A stretch of DNA of 64,000 bases from Spisula solida (GCA_947247005.1 OX365956.1:3169501-3233500); one strand, 5' to 3'; positions 10,925-23,780 are shown, numbered from the stretch's first letter. The notes: generated by a model from the sequence alone, not told the origin. Made by a program: numbers and translations.

Positions 10925-11931
10925 TGATTTTACATTTTACATAAGTGACACAGAAAATCCGGTTATTGGAGACAGGCAGCTGTTAAACATCATACAAAAC
11001 AAAACATAAATGATGTCTAGAAGTTTAATTTGTGAGTAATTATCTCTCATTAAGCTAATTCAGTATTATCTATGGGGTGTATAGATAACTGTAACCTTCC
11101 AGTATCAGAGAGAACTCTCCAGTAGAGAAGTCTAGGAAGTATGTTACATACATGTATAGACTAGCAATAAGTTTGATGATCCAAACTATTGTGTGTGATT
11201 TCATTAAACTGATTGTTTTTTTTTAAATATTCAGTTTTCAGTTATTCTGACTTACTGTAAATCAGAACACCCCCATTTTTCACTCAGATGAAAGAGCACT
11301 TTTCACTGATTTTGAAGCAATTTGAAAATTGCACGTTGAAAGCAATGTTTCATTTTAGCAAAAATTAAAGCAAATAAATAGAGAAAATTTAATGGAAGCT
11401 AGATCTACATGTATATATTTGCTCTACATAGATGTATGTATACTTAAATTGCATGGAAAAGGGGGTACTATGGAGTAGAGGATTAACAACAGTCTTATAT
11501 ACAGTTGAATACTGAATATGCATGGAAATGACAGTGCCATGGAGTAAAGGGATCAAGGCTATGTTTGTAAAAATTACATAATGTTTTATCATAATAAAAA
11601 AAAATCTGGATATCAAGTACCGTTTGTGTTACGCAATTATTTTAGCACGGTATGATATGATCAGACAAATGTCACAGGAAATTTGAGACAAAATTGTTAC
11701 AATAACTATACCATAACATATGACAAAATTACATTTAATATGCATGGAAATTGAAATGTTTGGTATCATTTTGCAGCTGGGGCCGTCCTTTAACAAATAT
11801 TTGCTTGGCCAACCCCTACGAATCGAAACTGGTGCGTACTGTGTATTAAACTATTATAATGTTCACTGCTGATTTTAAACTGGATTTTTTCAATAAATGT
11901 TTAAGAAATAATGAATACGTAACTGTGTTTT
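10925..11931. other. AT-rich non-coding region
   Basis: No gene seen. Positions 11445-11560 contain two related segments with GCATGGAAA followed by ATGGAGTA(G/A)AGG, a partial tandem duplication. Confidence 0.4.
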
Positions 11932-12172
11932 ATCATAGAATAAAGCACAGTCACAAGTTTGGATGCATAGTAATTAAATCACAAGTGCGTAGTGACTGTG
12001 CTTTATAATAGATAAAACACAAGTACTCATTGAATATTTTGATTCTAACATAACCAATATTTCGCATTTGACAACACATCAAGACATTATCCGCTGCAAT
12101 ATTTTCTTCCTCAGAAGGCTTATTTGTAGTTTAAAGTTATTCAGCCGTTACAGCTGTGTTTTATCGTTAGTT
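11932..12172. repeat. Interspersed hairpin repeat, family C (copy 1)
   Basis: GTGTTTTATCATAGAATAAAGCACAGTCAC is inverted about 40 nt later as GTGACTGTGCTTTATAATAGATAAAACAC, then a flank with TCTTCCTCAGAAGG continues to TGTGTTTTATCGTTAG. A second copy with the same order lies at 43424-43690 in INTS4 intron 13. Confidence 0.75.
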
Positions 12173-12373
12173 CGTGCACACATGGTTTCCTCTATGTGTA
12201 AATAGCTAAAACCGCTGGTTGTGTTAGAATCGCTTATATTGTATATTTATATTAACACTTATATTTAATGAAAACATAGTCAAAATGTGACTTTTTCAAA
12301 GTGTGCAACAAGGGACAGGGGCCCATTCAAGGGTCAAATATTAAACCCATGTTCATATCTGCCAAACTTACAG

Positions 12374-12736
12374 TCAGTGATTTTTCTTGAAAAAAATTAA
12401 AACGCCTTTGCCTTTTAAGTTGGGAAAATTCAGCGCAACAAATAGCAAAATTGGGAATTATTAAAAAAGATAGTTTTGAGTATTAATTGTTCAAATTTTG
12501 CCTTATCTTCTGATTATACTTAACTGTAGCAAAGACTTTAATAAGTTTAAAAATCTATTGTTTTGGCTTAAAAACAGCTATATCAATAAGTTGCTTTTAT
12601 ACCAGCAGGAACCAAAGGGGGAATGTATGCATTCATTTTGGGGAAAAATGATGACTTTTTGGGGAAAATGGAGGTTATTTTGCTAGGGGAAGGAGCCTGT
12701 ATTCGGCCCTAAAAATAGCCCAAATAAATCACTGAC
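12374..12736. mobile_element. MITE family D (copy 1), CAGTGATTTTT ends
   Basis: It begins TCAGTGATTTTTCTTG and ends AAATCACTGA. Interior marks are TTGGGAATTATTAAAAAAGA, GGTTATTTTGCTAGGGGAAG and TATTCGGCCC, all shared with the copy at 13506. Confidence 0.8.
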
Positions 12737-13505
12737 AGTGTATAATGTGTTTTTTTTTAATTCCTTAAAAAGGACTTTGATTTCTCTCCAACTCAATTGT
12801 GGGACTACAAGTACACCAAATAACTATTTCTGTATAGCCCTATATGAGTTATGACTATGAGTATATCTACGTATATCTACAGTAAATAAAGGCAAAAGAG
12901 GGAGGGGGGCAAATTGTGGTGAGATCACAGGCCTAGAATAAGTACAATGTATACTATTTGCACATAAAACTGAAGTTGAAGGAGTGCTGCTCGTTGACCT
13001 TCCCTTACATTAATTTATAAACATTGTTGTGCAGAGATAAATATAGACAAGATATCAGCTGTTAAATTATGTTAATATAAGGTACTTAATGTAAAACTAT
13101 AGACAATTCAGCTGTTAAATAATACTAATAGAAGGTATAACTATAGACAATACTTTCATTTTTCCCAATTGTATAAACTTATATACAAATGTATTCATAT
13201 TACATTTTTTTTACTGTTTAATACTGTCAATGACATGGACATATTTGAAGCTCAAGCATGAGTCATTGTTTTTCATCTATATACTACAGTATAGTTACAG
13301 GAGCATTATCACTTTTAAAACAGACCAAAATATTGGACAACAGTAATTATATATTGACATTTATATATAGAAGACAATTTGAATAAAACTTCTTGTCTTT
13401 AAAAAATAATCCAAATTCATGACAGGGTCCTTATAATTGCCAATACAGTCAAGAAACCCCGGAGTTGTTATAACTCTCCCCTGAGTCACAGTAAGTAATC
13501 CAGAT
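12737..13505. other. AT-rich non-coding region between two family D MITEs
   Basis: No gene. A loose tandem duplication with ATAGACAA...TTCAGCTGTTAAAT lies at 13035-13150. Confidence 0.4.
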
Positions 13506-13850
13506 ACAGTGATTTTTCTTGAACAAAATTAAACAGCCTGTGCCTTTAAAATTGGGAAATTTAGCGCAATTTGGGAATTATTAAAAAAGATTGTTTTGGT
13601 TAAAATTGTTCATAAATTGCTATTTTCTACTGATAATACTCTAGTCATATGGTAACAACGACTTTTGCAAGTTTGGAAATCCATTCTTTTGACTTTAAAA
13701 CAGCTATACTGTAGTTGCTTTGAAACCAGCGAGTACAAAAGGGGGAAAATATGCATACTTTTTGGGGAAAAAATAGGATTTTATGGGGAAAATGAAGGTT
13801 ATTTTGCTAGGGGAAGGGGCCTATATTCGGCCCCAAAAATAATCACTGAG
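13506..13850. mobile_element. MITE family D (copy 2)
   Basis: Starts ACAGTGATTTTTCTTGAAC and ends AAAAATAATCACTGA. The interior is collinear with the copy at 12374, with small indels. The two are direct repeats 1.1 kb apart. Confidence 0.8.
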
Positions 13851-13868
13851 ATACCATACATCCCTTTC

Positions 13869-14003
13869 TCAGTTCCGTCAGAGAATTTTACTGTTTTCCT
13901 ATGACTCTGACGGAACTGAAAACCAAAGTTATGTTCTGACGGAATTAGATGTATATCCTGAGTTCCGTCAGAGCGTTACATCGGTTGTCAGTTACGCCAG
14001 AGC
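13869..14003. repeat. Cluster of five TCAGTTCCGTCAGAG motifs in both orientations
   Basis: The 15-mer occurs directly at about 13869, 13958 (TGAGTTCCGTCAGAG) and 13989 (TCAGTTACGCCAGAG). It is inverted at about 13905 (CTCTGACGGAACTGA) and 13935 (TCTGACGGAATT). Spacing is roughly 25-36 bp. No gene lies in it. Confidence 0.8.
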
Positions 14004-16093
14004 GATACGAAAACACTATAATTTTCTTGACGACACTGAGAAGCGATGTATTGGGCTTAGTACCGTGTGTACTCTTCCCTGAGTTGTAGACTTGTTGGTC
14101 CTTTTCCTAAAAGAGCCAAGAACCCCCCCCCCCCCCAGTTGAAAACTCCCCCCAAGTTGTACGCTCATACTGTTACGTCATCATTATACATGTATGTACC
14201 TGTTTGTAAGTATCTCTGTCTTGAACTTCTGGTAATAAGAAGTGAACACCACCTTTATCTAATTTAGGTGATAACGGTGTTTTCAATAGAGCCATTCTTC
14301 ACCATGCAAAATCGTTACCGGTAATATCCAAATGTTCCGCAAATTTAATTGTTCTAAAAACATAAATTCTTCTTGAATTCCAGAAATTGAACATAACCAG
14401 AATTTGATCACATGTGTCACAACACCATCTACTAATAATTAAACCACCATATACTTCAACAGCGATTGCGAGTGATAATTATTAAAACAGTTTGCAATAA
14501 AATAATATGAAATAGTGGAGCTTAGTAGCATCCACCATAGTATTTGTAATTGCTAGTACCAGTAACCTGAATACAGCAAAAAAAGTCACACGTATCAGAA
14601 TGAAATCAGAAAATGTAGGCTTTTTCAAAGAAATGAAAAATTAATTGTTATAATTATATCTCAAAGTCAAATACATCTGAGTCAAATTAAATGTTTCCCT
14701 TTAAACTGAGGTGCAATAACAAGTTACAGGCTTTATTATTACTGGTGACCGCCAGGCAGTCACTGAACCTAATCAGAATTTAAGCATCTGACACACAATG
14801 TCTTGTTTATTATATAAATCATCACATTCCACAAAGAACCTCATTCATTGATTGACAAGCCTATCAACACTTTCACAGATCTGTATATGAATTCATTACA
14901 TCACAGTTCACATCATAAATGTTAAAACCTCTTCTCCTAATAAATATCCACTGATCATTTGTAATATCCCAGAAAAATGAACAGCTCACATCTAGGTGAA
15001 TAAAAACTATACCACCAGGTGTAAAAATAGCAATTCTAGGTAAAACTACGCAAAACCATTACAACATTACAACTCCGTCCTCAAGGATAAAAATAGCGCT
15101 TAGATCTGCACTGAAAACAGCCCCCAGCAAGTTTGCCTACGTAAAAATGATAAAATGGGTGATTTCAAGAAAAACAGGAAAATCTAAATTTTATCTGATC
15201 TTGCAAAGGATGTGCGATGATATCATCAAGACATGAAGGAATTTTTGCATCAAGTGCTGCATATACATTTGTACATAGAACAATTTTCACTAAGACCACC
15301 TAATGGTAACTGTATATAGTAAGCATTGCCAGAAATAACATACACAGAGTCAGGCTTGAGAAATCTTAGCGATAAAACAACTAGCCTAATAACACAAAGT
15401 CGAGATAAATCATTTCAAGTTATTCCTGTAAAGTGTTTACTATCTGAACAACATACATACATCTCTGCAACTAGTCTGGCCACTGCCCAGGAGACTTTCC
15501 ACTATCATAAGAACATGAGCGTTTTCCTCTTTGAGCATCAGGCCAAAAAGTAAAATATTGTTTGATTCCTCTTTCCGACCCTGGGCAATTTAATAGAACT
15601 GGGTAGATAAACAAAATCAATTTTTAAATATTTTTTATTGTCCAAAATTTTGTTTTCTTACTCTCGTACATGACTCTTTTTTTTCGCGGGTCAAAAAATA
15701 TTTTTGGAAGGGGAATTTTTGCTCTGGGAAGGTAGGGAAGGGGAAACAAACAATATACATCTCTGTAACTAGTCTGGCCACTGCCCAGGAGACTTTTAAC
15801 ATTACAATCATAGGAAGTTAGCGTTTAAGGAATCCTCTTTGAGCATGATTTCCAATCTTTAATACTTTTTTGAGGTTTTACTAGACTTATATGTTACCAA
15901 GTTTGTTATTGTGTTATCATATTACATTATTGATGGATTTACTGTGTACTATAATGTTAGAAAATTACAAGTGTACAGAAAAATAACTTATAGCATACAA
16001 CATGTACAATAGAATGCTCCACTTTTTTATGTTCTACTTTTTTAATCTGTTACTTTTCAACCCCAAATTTATGTCTTATTCTTAATTATTTTT
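14004..16093. other. Non-coding region with poly-C tract and a direct duplication
   Basis: A pure C run lies at about 14124-14138. A segment of about 85 bp (AACTAGTCTGGCCACTGCCC through CCTCTTTGAGCAT) occurs at 15467-15538 and again at 15767-15846. No recognised gene. Confidence 0.5.
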
Positions 16094-16808
16094 GACTCTC
16101 CAACCCAGTTTGTAAAGCCTATTTTCATTGGCTAACCATCCCAGTTTATAAAGTATGTTTTCATTGGCTCACCACCTCAGTTTTTAAAGCATGTTATTGT
16201 TTTCATTGGCTCACCACCTCAGTTTTTAAAGCATGTTTTCATTGGCTAACCATCCCAGTTTATAAAGTATGTTTTCATTGGTTCACTATCCAAGTTTATA
16301 CAGCCTGTTTTCATTGGCTCACCACTTCAGTTTGTAAAGCATGTTTTCATTGGCTCACCACCCAATTCTGTAAAGTCTGTTTTCACTGGCTCACCACCCA
16401 ATTCTGTAAAGTCTGTTTTCACTGGCTCACCACGAGCACCCCAGTTTGTAAAGCATGATTTCAATGGCTCACCACCCTAGTTTGTAAAGCATGTTTTCAA
16501 TGGCTCACCATCCCAGTTTGTAAAGCATGATTTCAATGGCTCACCACCCCAATTTGTAAAGCATGTTTTCAATGGCTCACCATCCCAGTTTGTAAAGCAT
16601 GTTTTCAATGGCTCACCATCCAAGTTTGTAAAGCATGTTTTTAATGGCTCACCATCCCAGTTTGTAAAGCATGATTTCATGGGCTCACCACCCCAGTTTG
16701 TAAAGCATGATTTCACTGGCTAACAGCCCCAGTTTGTAGTCTGTTTTCACTGGCTCACCATCCCAGTTTGTAAAGCATGATTTCATGGGCTCACCATCCC
16801 AGTTACTG
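16094..16808. repeat. 36-bp minisatellite, left part (about 19 units)
   Basis: Units contain CAGTTTGTAAAGCATG followed by TTTCAATGGCTCACCA. A 12-codon frame stays open on the minus strand because 36 is a multiple of three, but there is no start context, splice site or recognised protein. The left edge is diverged. The right edge is the insertion point of the 1.7-kb element at 16809. Confidence 0.9.
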
Positions 16809-18493
16809 CAGGCCCTGCACTAAGGTTAAATTTCAGGAAGTCCTGACTTCCTGACCTTTGATTTGGGAAGTCCCAGTATGATTTTACGGAAGTCCCAAGT
16901 TTCGAACATCAACTCTGCGTGTACATTCAGTAATGTAGTGCCATCCAACAGTATGTAGGATTGTCCAACCATTGTTACTAAGTTCAGATTACATTCATGA
17001 AATATTTTATCTGTACTTAGAGCCCATTTAACCCTTTACTTAATATGTGTTACTGTGTATTGTTTTGATATATGATCAATCCAGCTACATGTATGATTGC
17101 TCAATGATATGGTCAGTTCAGTGTACTGGTTCAAGCATATTTACAATCCATTTTAACCCTTTGCTAAATCGGCCTATACTAGTAGCCTGCTTATAAACAT
17201 TTTAATTGGTCATCCTTATTATCAGCAAGATGTATATACACTATCATGAGGTAAACAATGATAATTTATTTCTGAACATGATACATATTTTATTGAAAAT
17301 TGAGGTATGTCTATGGAGTATAGGGTTAAGAATTAGATGTTCAAAAAATGTTACTTGATTTAAGTACTAATAGCACACTTGAATTCTTACAATAATAGAA
17401 GCCAAAACCGTATGACTGATTAAAATAAAACACGAGTTTAGCCGAAGATATGTACATATCCGAAATAGTGCAACTTGTATGTCATATAAGTCGTTCTTTT
17501 CCCGGTCATTTGCAGTAATTTATGCACCTAACTCATATCTTAATTGCTATTGTTTAAATGCCCCAAAATGTGTTAAAACTCGAATAATACCAGCACCATT
17601 TAATGCTTCCGAACACCACGTCATTTACACGATTTTAATGTTCGCGCTCTGCAAATTCAGAAAAAAATTCGCTGCGTCAATCAATAAATTCCTCAAATTT
17701 AACACACGTGTATCGCATACAGTTTACGGGATAAATTCGCATGCCGCACGATCAAAGACCGCCGAGGCACTACCCGCACCTTTGAAGGGAAGCGCGTCGG
17801 TCACATCAAACGTCCTTAACATAGACATTGATGCCGCACGCTCGTTTGATGAAACTGCCGACCGAACGTTGGCAAAAGTATGTTAGAGTTGTGATATATT
17901 GTGTCTGGGATTTATGTAAACGCGCGGAATATGAATTACAAGGTAAATTATTCTTTTTAAACTCGATTTTTGCAGAACATACGTTTTGACTCATGTCTTT
18001 TTTTAATTATGCGTACAGCTAAGAATTACGCTTACCCAACGTACGACAAATTTATAAAATAAAATCGATAATTCAATCAAATCAATTAAAGCATACGTGT
18101 TTACGTAACGGTTTGTAACTACACAATTATCTGTCTCTACACGAGATTATTAGCGCGACGCGTTTTACACACCTTTGGTGAATTTGATTACTACAGCGAT
18201 CGCGTACATTATTATGTACAGTACGCATGATCAGGCCGTCAATCAAATTAGCTGACAATCGGTGGGCGGAGCGAACGTTTATCGATTGGCCAATGATCTA
18301 GCGTGATTAATGAAATCAGTCTGATGCGGCTTTCACCGTCTGAAGTTTACACAACAGGACGTCCTGCGTATTGATTATCGGCGTATAACATATTTTATTG
18401 ACGTACGCTGTACGAACGAGAGTTTGATTTCCGGCGTACACGGCCGATTTCCTGGCGTAATATACGCCCGTACGCACGCTAACGCAAGTGCTG
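16809..18493. mobile_element. 1.7-kb insert in the 36-bp minisatellite, probably a non-autonomous hAT element
   Basis: The insert starts CAGGCCCTGCACTAAGG and ends GCAAGTGCTG; the ends are weakly inverted (11 of 19 positions). Flanks AGTTACTG and AGTTAGTA match at six of eight positions, like an 8-bp hAT target duplication. The interior has CpG-rich patches (17640-17880, 18120-18490). An open frame of 135 codons at 17479-17886 has no recognisable domain. Confidence 0.55.
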
Positions 18494-18898
18494 AGTTAGT
18501 AAAGCATGATTTCAATGGCTCACCACCCCAATTTGTAAAGCATGTTTTCAATGGCTCACCATCCCAGTTTGTAAAGCATGTTTTCAATGGCTCACCATCC
18601 AAGTTTGTAAAGCATGTTTTTAATGGCTCACCATCCCAGTTTGTAAAGCATGTTTTCATTGACTCACCATCCCAGTTTGTAAAGTATGTTTTTATTGGCT
18701 CACCACCCAGTTTGTAAAGCATGTTTTCATTGGCTCACCACCCCATTTTATAAAGCATGTTTTCATTAGCTCACCACCCCAGTTTGTAAAGCATGTTTTC
18801 ATTGGCTCACCACCCTAGTTTGTAAAGCATGTTTTCATTGGCTCACCACCCCAGTTTATAAAGCATGTTTTCATTGGCTAACGACCCCAGTTGATAAA
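18494..18898. repeat. 36-bp minisatellite, right part (about 11 units)
   Basis: Same unit as the array ending at 16808. The first four units (18499-18652) are identical over 154 bp to 16520-16673 on the other side of the insert. Units degrade toward 18890. Confidence 0.9.
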
Positions 18899-19149
18899 AC
18901 ATTTTCTCTTTTTGGTTCTGTACCCAAGTCCTGGTTTTGATGAAGCACTGATTGTTTCAAATGATCAAAAGTGTGACACTACTAAAGGAACGGATTAAAA
19001 TGAAGCCAGGAAACAGTTATATCACCAAAACCAATACCTCTATGGATATACCCCTCCCGGTGCTATTTATTTTTGGGCAGAAAAAATATTTGACCCAGTG
19101 GAAACCCTGCGCTGTGAACATGGACACGCTGGCCTACATTTTGTAGCTC
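18899..19149. other. Non-coding spacer
   Basis: No gene or repeat recognised. Confidence 0.4.
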
Positions 19150-19341
19150 TTTCTGAATAGATTCCTTGGTTTTTTTAATACGGCCTGTGTATAGCACCAA
19201 AACATTGAAGATTACCTCTGGGTTTCCAACCAGTTCATCCCTAGTTGACACTGCAAAGCTGAAATATCCATTGCTCAGACTGAGATTCAAACCAGGGACC
19301 TCTGCATCGGTAGAAGAGAGTGCTAACCACTCAGGCACCGT
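19150..19341 (-). mobile_element. tRNA-derived SINE, family B (copy 2)
   Basis: On the minus strand GGTGCCTGAGTGGTTAGCAC (A box) and CCTGGTTTGAATCTCAG (B box) form the head. GGTTGGAAACCCAGAGGTAA and a tail ending in an A-rich run near 19170 follow. It is collinear with 10450-10693. Confidence 0.75.
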
Positions 19342-20239
19342 TCCTTCCTGTTATAACAATCTAAGATCACACCCCTATGCTACAGTTTTCCACACAATCT
19401 CGGTCAATGAAAAGGACCAAACTACTTCGAACTGCTACAAATTAAATTTAACAACAAACCCGATAAGAAAACGATTTATGGCTACATAGATGTAATCTCA
19501 AGTTTACATATAGCAATAACTTTTCATATACAGTCAAGTATATTTCACAGGTTTGAGCCTAAAACAAACGTCGGAACCCTCCATTTTGACTGCTCGGCCT
19601 AGGCCAAACAATGGGGAGTTCAACCGGTCATTATGAGTTAATACCTATAATAATGGTCAATGATGGAAGTCTAACAAATGCAATTTTTCACAGATAAAGA
19701 GTGGCCATCTTCAAATATATCAACCACAACCTTTGCCATCCCTACGGTTTTTTTCACAAAATAATGTTGAAAATCTGCATCCCAATTTCACTCTGTTTAC
19801 ATGCCTGCCGACCCAAAAACGCATGATTTCAAGATCCAAGCTTCCAGGAGATGCAGAATGTATTCACATTAAATTCCAATTCACTATCAACTTACATTAT
19901 GGTCACTTCAAGAAAATAAAATCAAAAATCTACAATGAAATATTATCTTTATAAGCAACAGCCCTATGTTTAGACAAATTGTCTTCTAAGACTATTATCA
20001 ATATTCTACATGGCCAATTCGCACATGAGACTTGGAAACTGTGGTCTGGCTCCATGGTTTATTAAGGATTGAGAATTGTCAGTCAGAGTGTAATTAACAC
20101 TTTTGATCTCCGATATCTTCAATTTACTTTCATCAGAACTTTATGATAAAAATTAGTAATGTCAGCAATTAAGACTTTACTCTGCTTGGGTCTGCTCCAA
20201 TAGATAAAGACAGGGTATATCAACTACGTCATGTACATA
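19342..20239. other. Non-coding region
   Basis: Short open frames only; no recognised gene, repeat pair or RNA. Confidence 0.4.
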
Positions 20240-20774
20240 ATGCACCAGTAAGTCAATTGAACCCCACCCCCAGTTGAAACACCTGGAAAAGTCCCTGCCC
20301 CCAGCGGCATACGTAACTTTATGTTGCACTTTTAGAAACAATGAATGAGTACCAGGGGTTCCATTTGACTTGGGAGTAGGGGCTTTGACCCTTCAGGGGT
20401 TGAAATTTCCAAATACACATTTTGACACTGAAGAGTATGGTTTAAATGGTCATTTAAATCTCTTAAAATCATGGGTATTTTGCCTATAAATGGTGACAGA
20501 TTCAGAAGCTATCAATTGGAACCCCTGAGCACTGTTGCTCAAACTACGGAAATCGGCCGGCTTTACTCCCTACAATTTACAAAAACTCAGTAAAGTTGCA
20601 GGTATAGTCACGGCTATAAATTCCTACTTACAATAGGCTCAAAACAAAACCCCGCTGCCACGCTCAAATGACAGTGCGAGGACATCGGGAAAGGTTAAAA
20701 CGCCGACAGTTTCTCTGCTATCCACCGCCCTTCCCGGGTGGGGGGAGGAGCGTGGTTTCAATTAACTGGTGCAT
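20240..20774. mobile_element. About 535-bp element with ATGCACCAGT ends, carrying a nested MITE
   Basis: ATGCACCAGTAAGTCAATTG at the left is inverted at the right (CAATTAACTGGTGCAT), and the CCACCCCC / GGGGGGAGG segments inside them extend the pairing imperfectly. A CAGGGGTTCC MITE (20353-20527) sits inside. Confidence 0.6.
20353..20527. mobile_element. hAT-type MITE, CAGGGGTTCCA ends (family E, copy 1)
   Basis: Ends CAGGGGTTCCATTTGAC and CAATTGGAACCCCTG are inverted. The interior contains AGGGGTTGAAATTTCC. An inverted relative is at 37660-37856 in INTS4 intron 8. Confidence 0.8.
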
Positions 20775-20941
20775 AAGCAGCGGAAGGTTAGTAGTAATGG
20801 TAGTGTCTCACTGAAACTTACCTTTTTCAGCGAAAATAGGCTAAACTCGTTAATAATGTCAATTACTAGGAGTAGGACGTGGACACTCGAAATATCAAAT
20901 ACAAATAAGTGGCATGCATACATGTGTTTCAATTATTCAAT

Positions 20942-21077
20942 CAGGGCTCGACACTAACACTGGTCCGCTGGCCCGAGACCAGTGAAAATCCAGAAGGACC
21001 AGTAACTGTCCTATTCACAAATTTGGCGCTTTTGCCCTGTCGGACCAGTGGCCAAATTAGTTAGTGTCTAGGCCTGT
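20942..21077. mobile_element. hAT-type MITE, CAGGGCTCGACACTAA ends (family G, copy 1)
   Basis: Left end CAGGGCTCGACACTAAC, right end TTAGTGTCTAGGCCTG. TTCAAT flanks both sides as a direct duplication. The same element in opposite orientation is at 33803-33955. Confidence 0.85.
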
Positions 21078-23397
21078 TCAATATAATTTTTAACAGAATT
21101 TTTAGGTATATCTAGATAGAAATGGTATCATAAAGACATTATAATTTTATGTAACCCTTGTACTGGACAAGTCTTAATAAATCTTAATGACTATACTGTT
21201 TGTGTACACTTAATTCAAGCTTCAACTTCAAGGTAAACATTTTTTACAATTTCCAAAGAAAAAACATGCTAAAATTCATATTGAATTAACATTGAATCAA
21301 TGACATATGTTGACATGTTAATTTTTGTACCATGAAACAATTACTGACACTGACAGTGGAAAGAACGGGGGCGGTTCATATGTCATTGACTCGCGCACCC
21401 TCGATTGCAAATTGACCATCAAAAACATTGGGATGACTCATGCATGCAAATTCCAGTGAAACCGTGTCTTGGTAAAAGGTCAATACGTGACAAGTACATA
21501 TTGTTTGAAATCATTGAAGAAGGAAAATAACAAAGGCTACCTTAAATGTATCCTGCTGTTTCAAAAGTCAGCGTTTTAAGCTGAAAACACTTTAAGTCCG
21601 AACTTACTTCCTATTGACAATTACATGTCAACCATCTTGAAAATAGTTCCGATACTACAGCACAAAGGCTGCGGTATTATCCATTTGATTGATGTTTGTA
21701 TTATCACTTTAGCTAATTACATTATTTTCATTTCTTTTGTGATGAAAATAATATACAAACAAGTTAGGAATTATCATATAATGCCAATAGTTTCCAGAAC
21801 TATATTTATTTTATTAGTATTGTATTCATTCGCATTGAAAGTTTACTCCGCGACATGCTCAGATGTTTACTTTGCGTATCTCGAGTAAAAACTGCTGCAC
21901 TAAAATAATTTGTACCCAGGCTTTTCATTACGGACAATAATGTCTAAGTTCTAAACCAGGGATCAATACATAATCGTCTGTGAGAGATGACATGTATATA
22001 GAGTATATTTATCGCAAGAGTGTATTTCATACGCATAACCCTCGCGCAAATTGACCAACCGACGTCAATAACGTCAAATCACGTCATCAACATTACTACA
22101 GTCCAACACCTGTATCGCATAAATTACATGTTGAAGTTGTATAGGAAAAGTTTTAATTTCATGTCGAAATGAGTACGAAGTGCCTTTTATTCCATATGTA
22201 GTTTTTAGAAACATTAAACACACAAATCAACATGAAATATGCCACCAATGAGTAGTTTTAAAACATGTATTTATGTAATGACGTTATTATGATCATCGTG
22301 CGTCAGTGTAGCCATAGTGAGGATACGGCTTCCATAGTTATTCAAACAAAACATCACTGGACTCCAAATCTTTACATAGGTTTGCAAGCCTATAATTTGA
22401 CTCACCTTTAGCAATATGAGTCACGTGATAAAGATTTCAGACAACTTTTCCGGGAACGTTTTGATCACCCCTTATTTAACATCCATTGTATCTTATACCT
22501 TGTAGCTAGGTAATTTTCATCGCTATTCTTCAAGTTCAATTTTAATAATAAATTAAAAACTAGAAACTGATATCTGAAAATCAATGTTAATGCTAGTAGA
22601 TAAGTTTACAATGACATACAATCAAAACAGTGCCAAAACCGCTACTATTACTATATGTCATGTTTGACCAGTGCTGTTGTGCAGACTTTGTTTAGTTCTT
22701 GATTAATCCATATTGAAATACTTGATGAAGTATAAATGATATTTGATTGGAAAACGAACATTATTCCAACGTCAGTACAACGTCATACACGATATTGATG
22801 TTGTAAAAACATCGGGATTCTAAAAATCGGTGCAACGTTGGATAAAGATTATCGACGTCATAACCCAGTCATTAAATGCATTGTGTAGATAGATGTAAGA
22901 TTAAGATGGTGCTACTGAATAACTAGTGTAAAATATATGCACTTGTATTGCAATATTGCCTTTTAATAGATGGTATAAATGTTTACATGTAAAAACCTTT
23001 GCATTAACATTTTGTTGTGTAAATATGTATGTCTAACGTATGATGATTTATGAAAATTATATTACAGTTACTTGCAAGCGTACTTGAGTCAACAACAATG
23101 TGAACGATTATTCTATCAATTATTCTTTACTGTATACGTATTATAAGCCTAATTTTGTTTGCTATACTATGTTATTTTGCTGCATGTAAAATCACTTTGC
23201 AATACGGTTCTATATATTTGTCTATATAATATTGTTAATATGTATATACTTTGTGTATGGGCTGGAGGCCTTTTGTACATTCAATATTTGAATTGAATTG
23301 AACCTAAATCCAACGTTGTTAAACAGACGCCTACACAACTTCGGGTATTTATTGGGCCGATTAGTCAAACCCGCAAGAGGACAACAGCGACCCAACA
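21078..23397. other. AT-rich intergenic region, no supported gene
   Basis: An 87-codon frame at 21625-21888 is hydrophobic but has no recognised domain and no support. Positions 22060-22090 hold three ACGTCA motifs (GACGTCAATAACGTCAAATC then ACGTCATC), a cluster of CREB/ATF-like half sites; others lie near 22280, 22770 and 22855. A function is not shown. Confidence 0.4.
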
Positions 23398-23765
23398 GGT
23401 ATACGATGGAATTTCACTTCAAAACTAGAAGACCTTGACTTTGCTGACGACTTAACTCTACTTTCATCGACATTTCAACACATGCAACAACAAAAAAACG
23501 AAGAAACTGAAAGAAAACGCAAGCAGATTAGGACTGAAAATAAATGCAAGAAAAACGAAAGTGATGAGAATGAACGCTAAAACAGAAACACCAATCAAAA
23601 TTGACGAAACCAACATAGAAGATGTAGAAACATTCAAATATCTGGGTGGAGTTATGCCATCATCTATCCTCTCCATCAAGACTAAAGCCAAACTCTTCAA
23701 CAGCCTAGTCACGTCAGTATTACTCTATGGAAGTGAAACATGAAAAACAACAGAACAGAAATCAA
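23398..23765 (+). pseudogene. LINE reverse transcriptase fragment (left half, broken)
   Basis: Codons at 23428-23451 read LEDLDFADDL, the reverse-transcriptase FADD catalytic box. Further on come TKVMRMNAKTETPIKID, EDVETFKYLGG and LFNSLVTSVLLYGSET, the conserved C-terminal part of RTE/jockey-like LINE polymerases. Frame changes and internal deletions are present. It continues at 24866 after an insertion. Confidence 0.8.
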
Positions 23766-23780
23766 AGTACTGAAGTACTA

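Noticed and set aside
16477..18722. Repetitive minus-strand proteins (KSCFTNWGGEP repeats)
   Set aside because: The frame stays open only because the minisatellite unit is 36 bp. There is no start context, splice site or recognised domain, and the array decays at its edges without regard to frame.
21625..21888. 87-codon hydrophobic frame
   Set aside because: Hydrophobic composition comes from T-rich sequence; no homology pattern, splice site or neighbour supports it.
22060..22090. Functional CREB/ATF enhancer
   Set aside because: Three ACGTCA motifs are visible, but no gene start lies nearby and short motifs recur by chance; kept only as a note.
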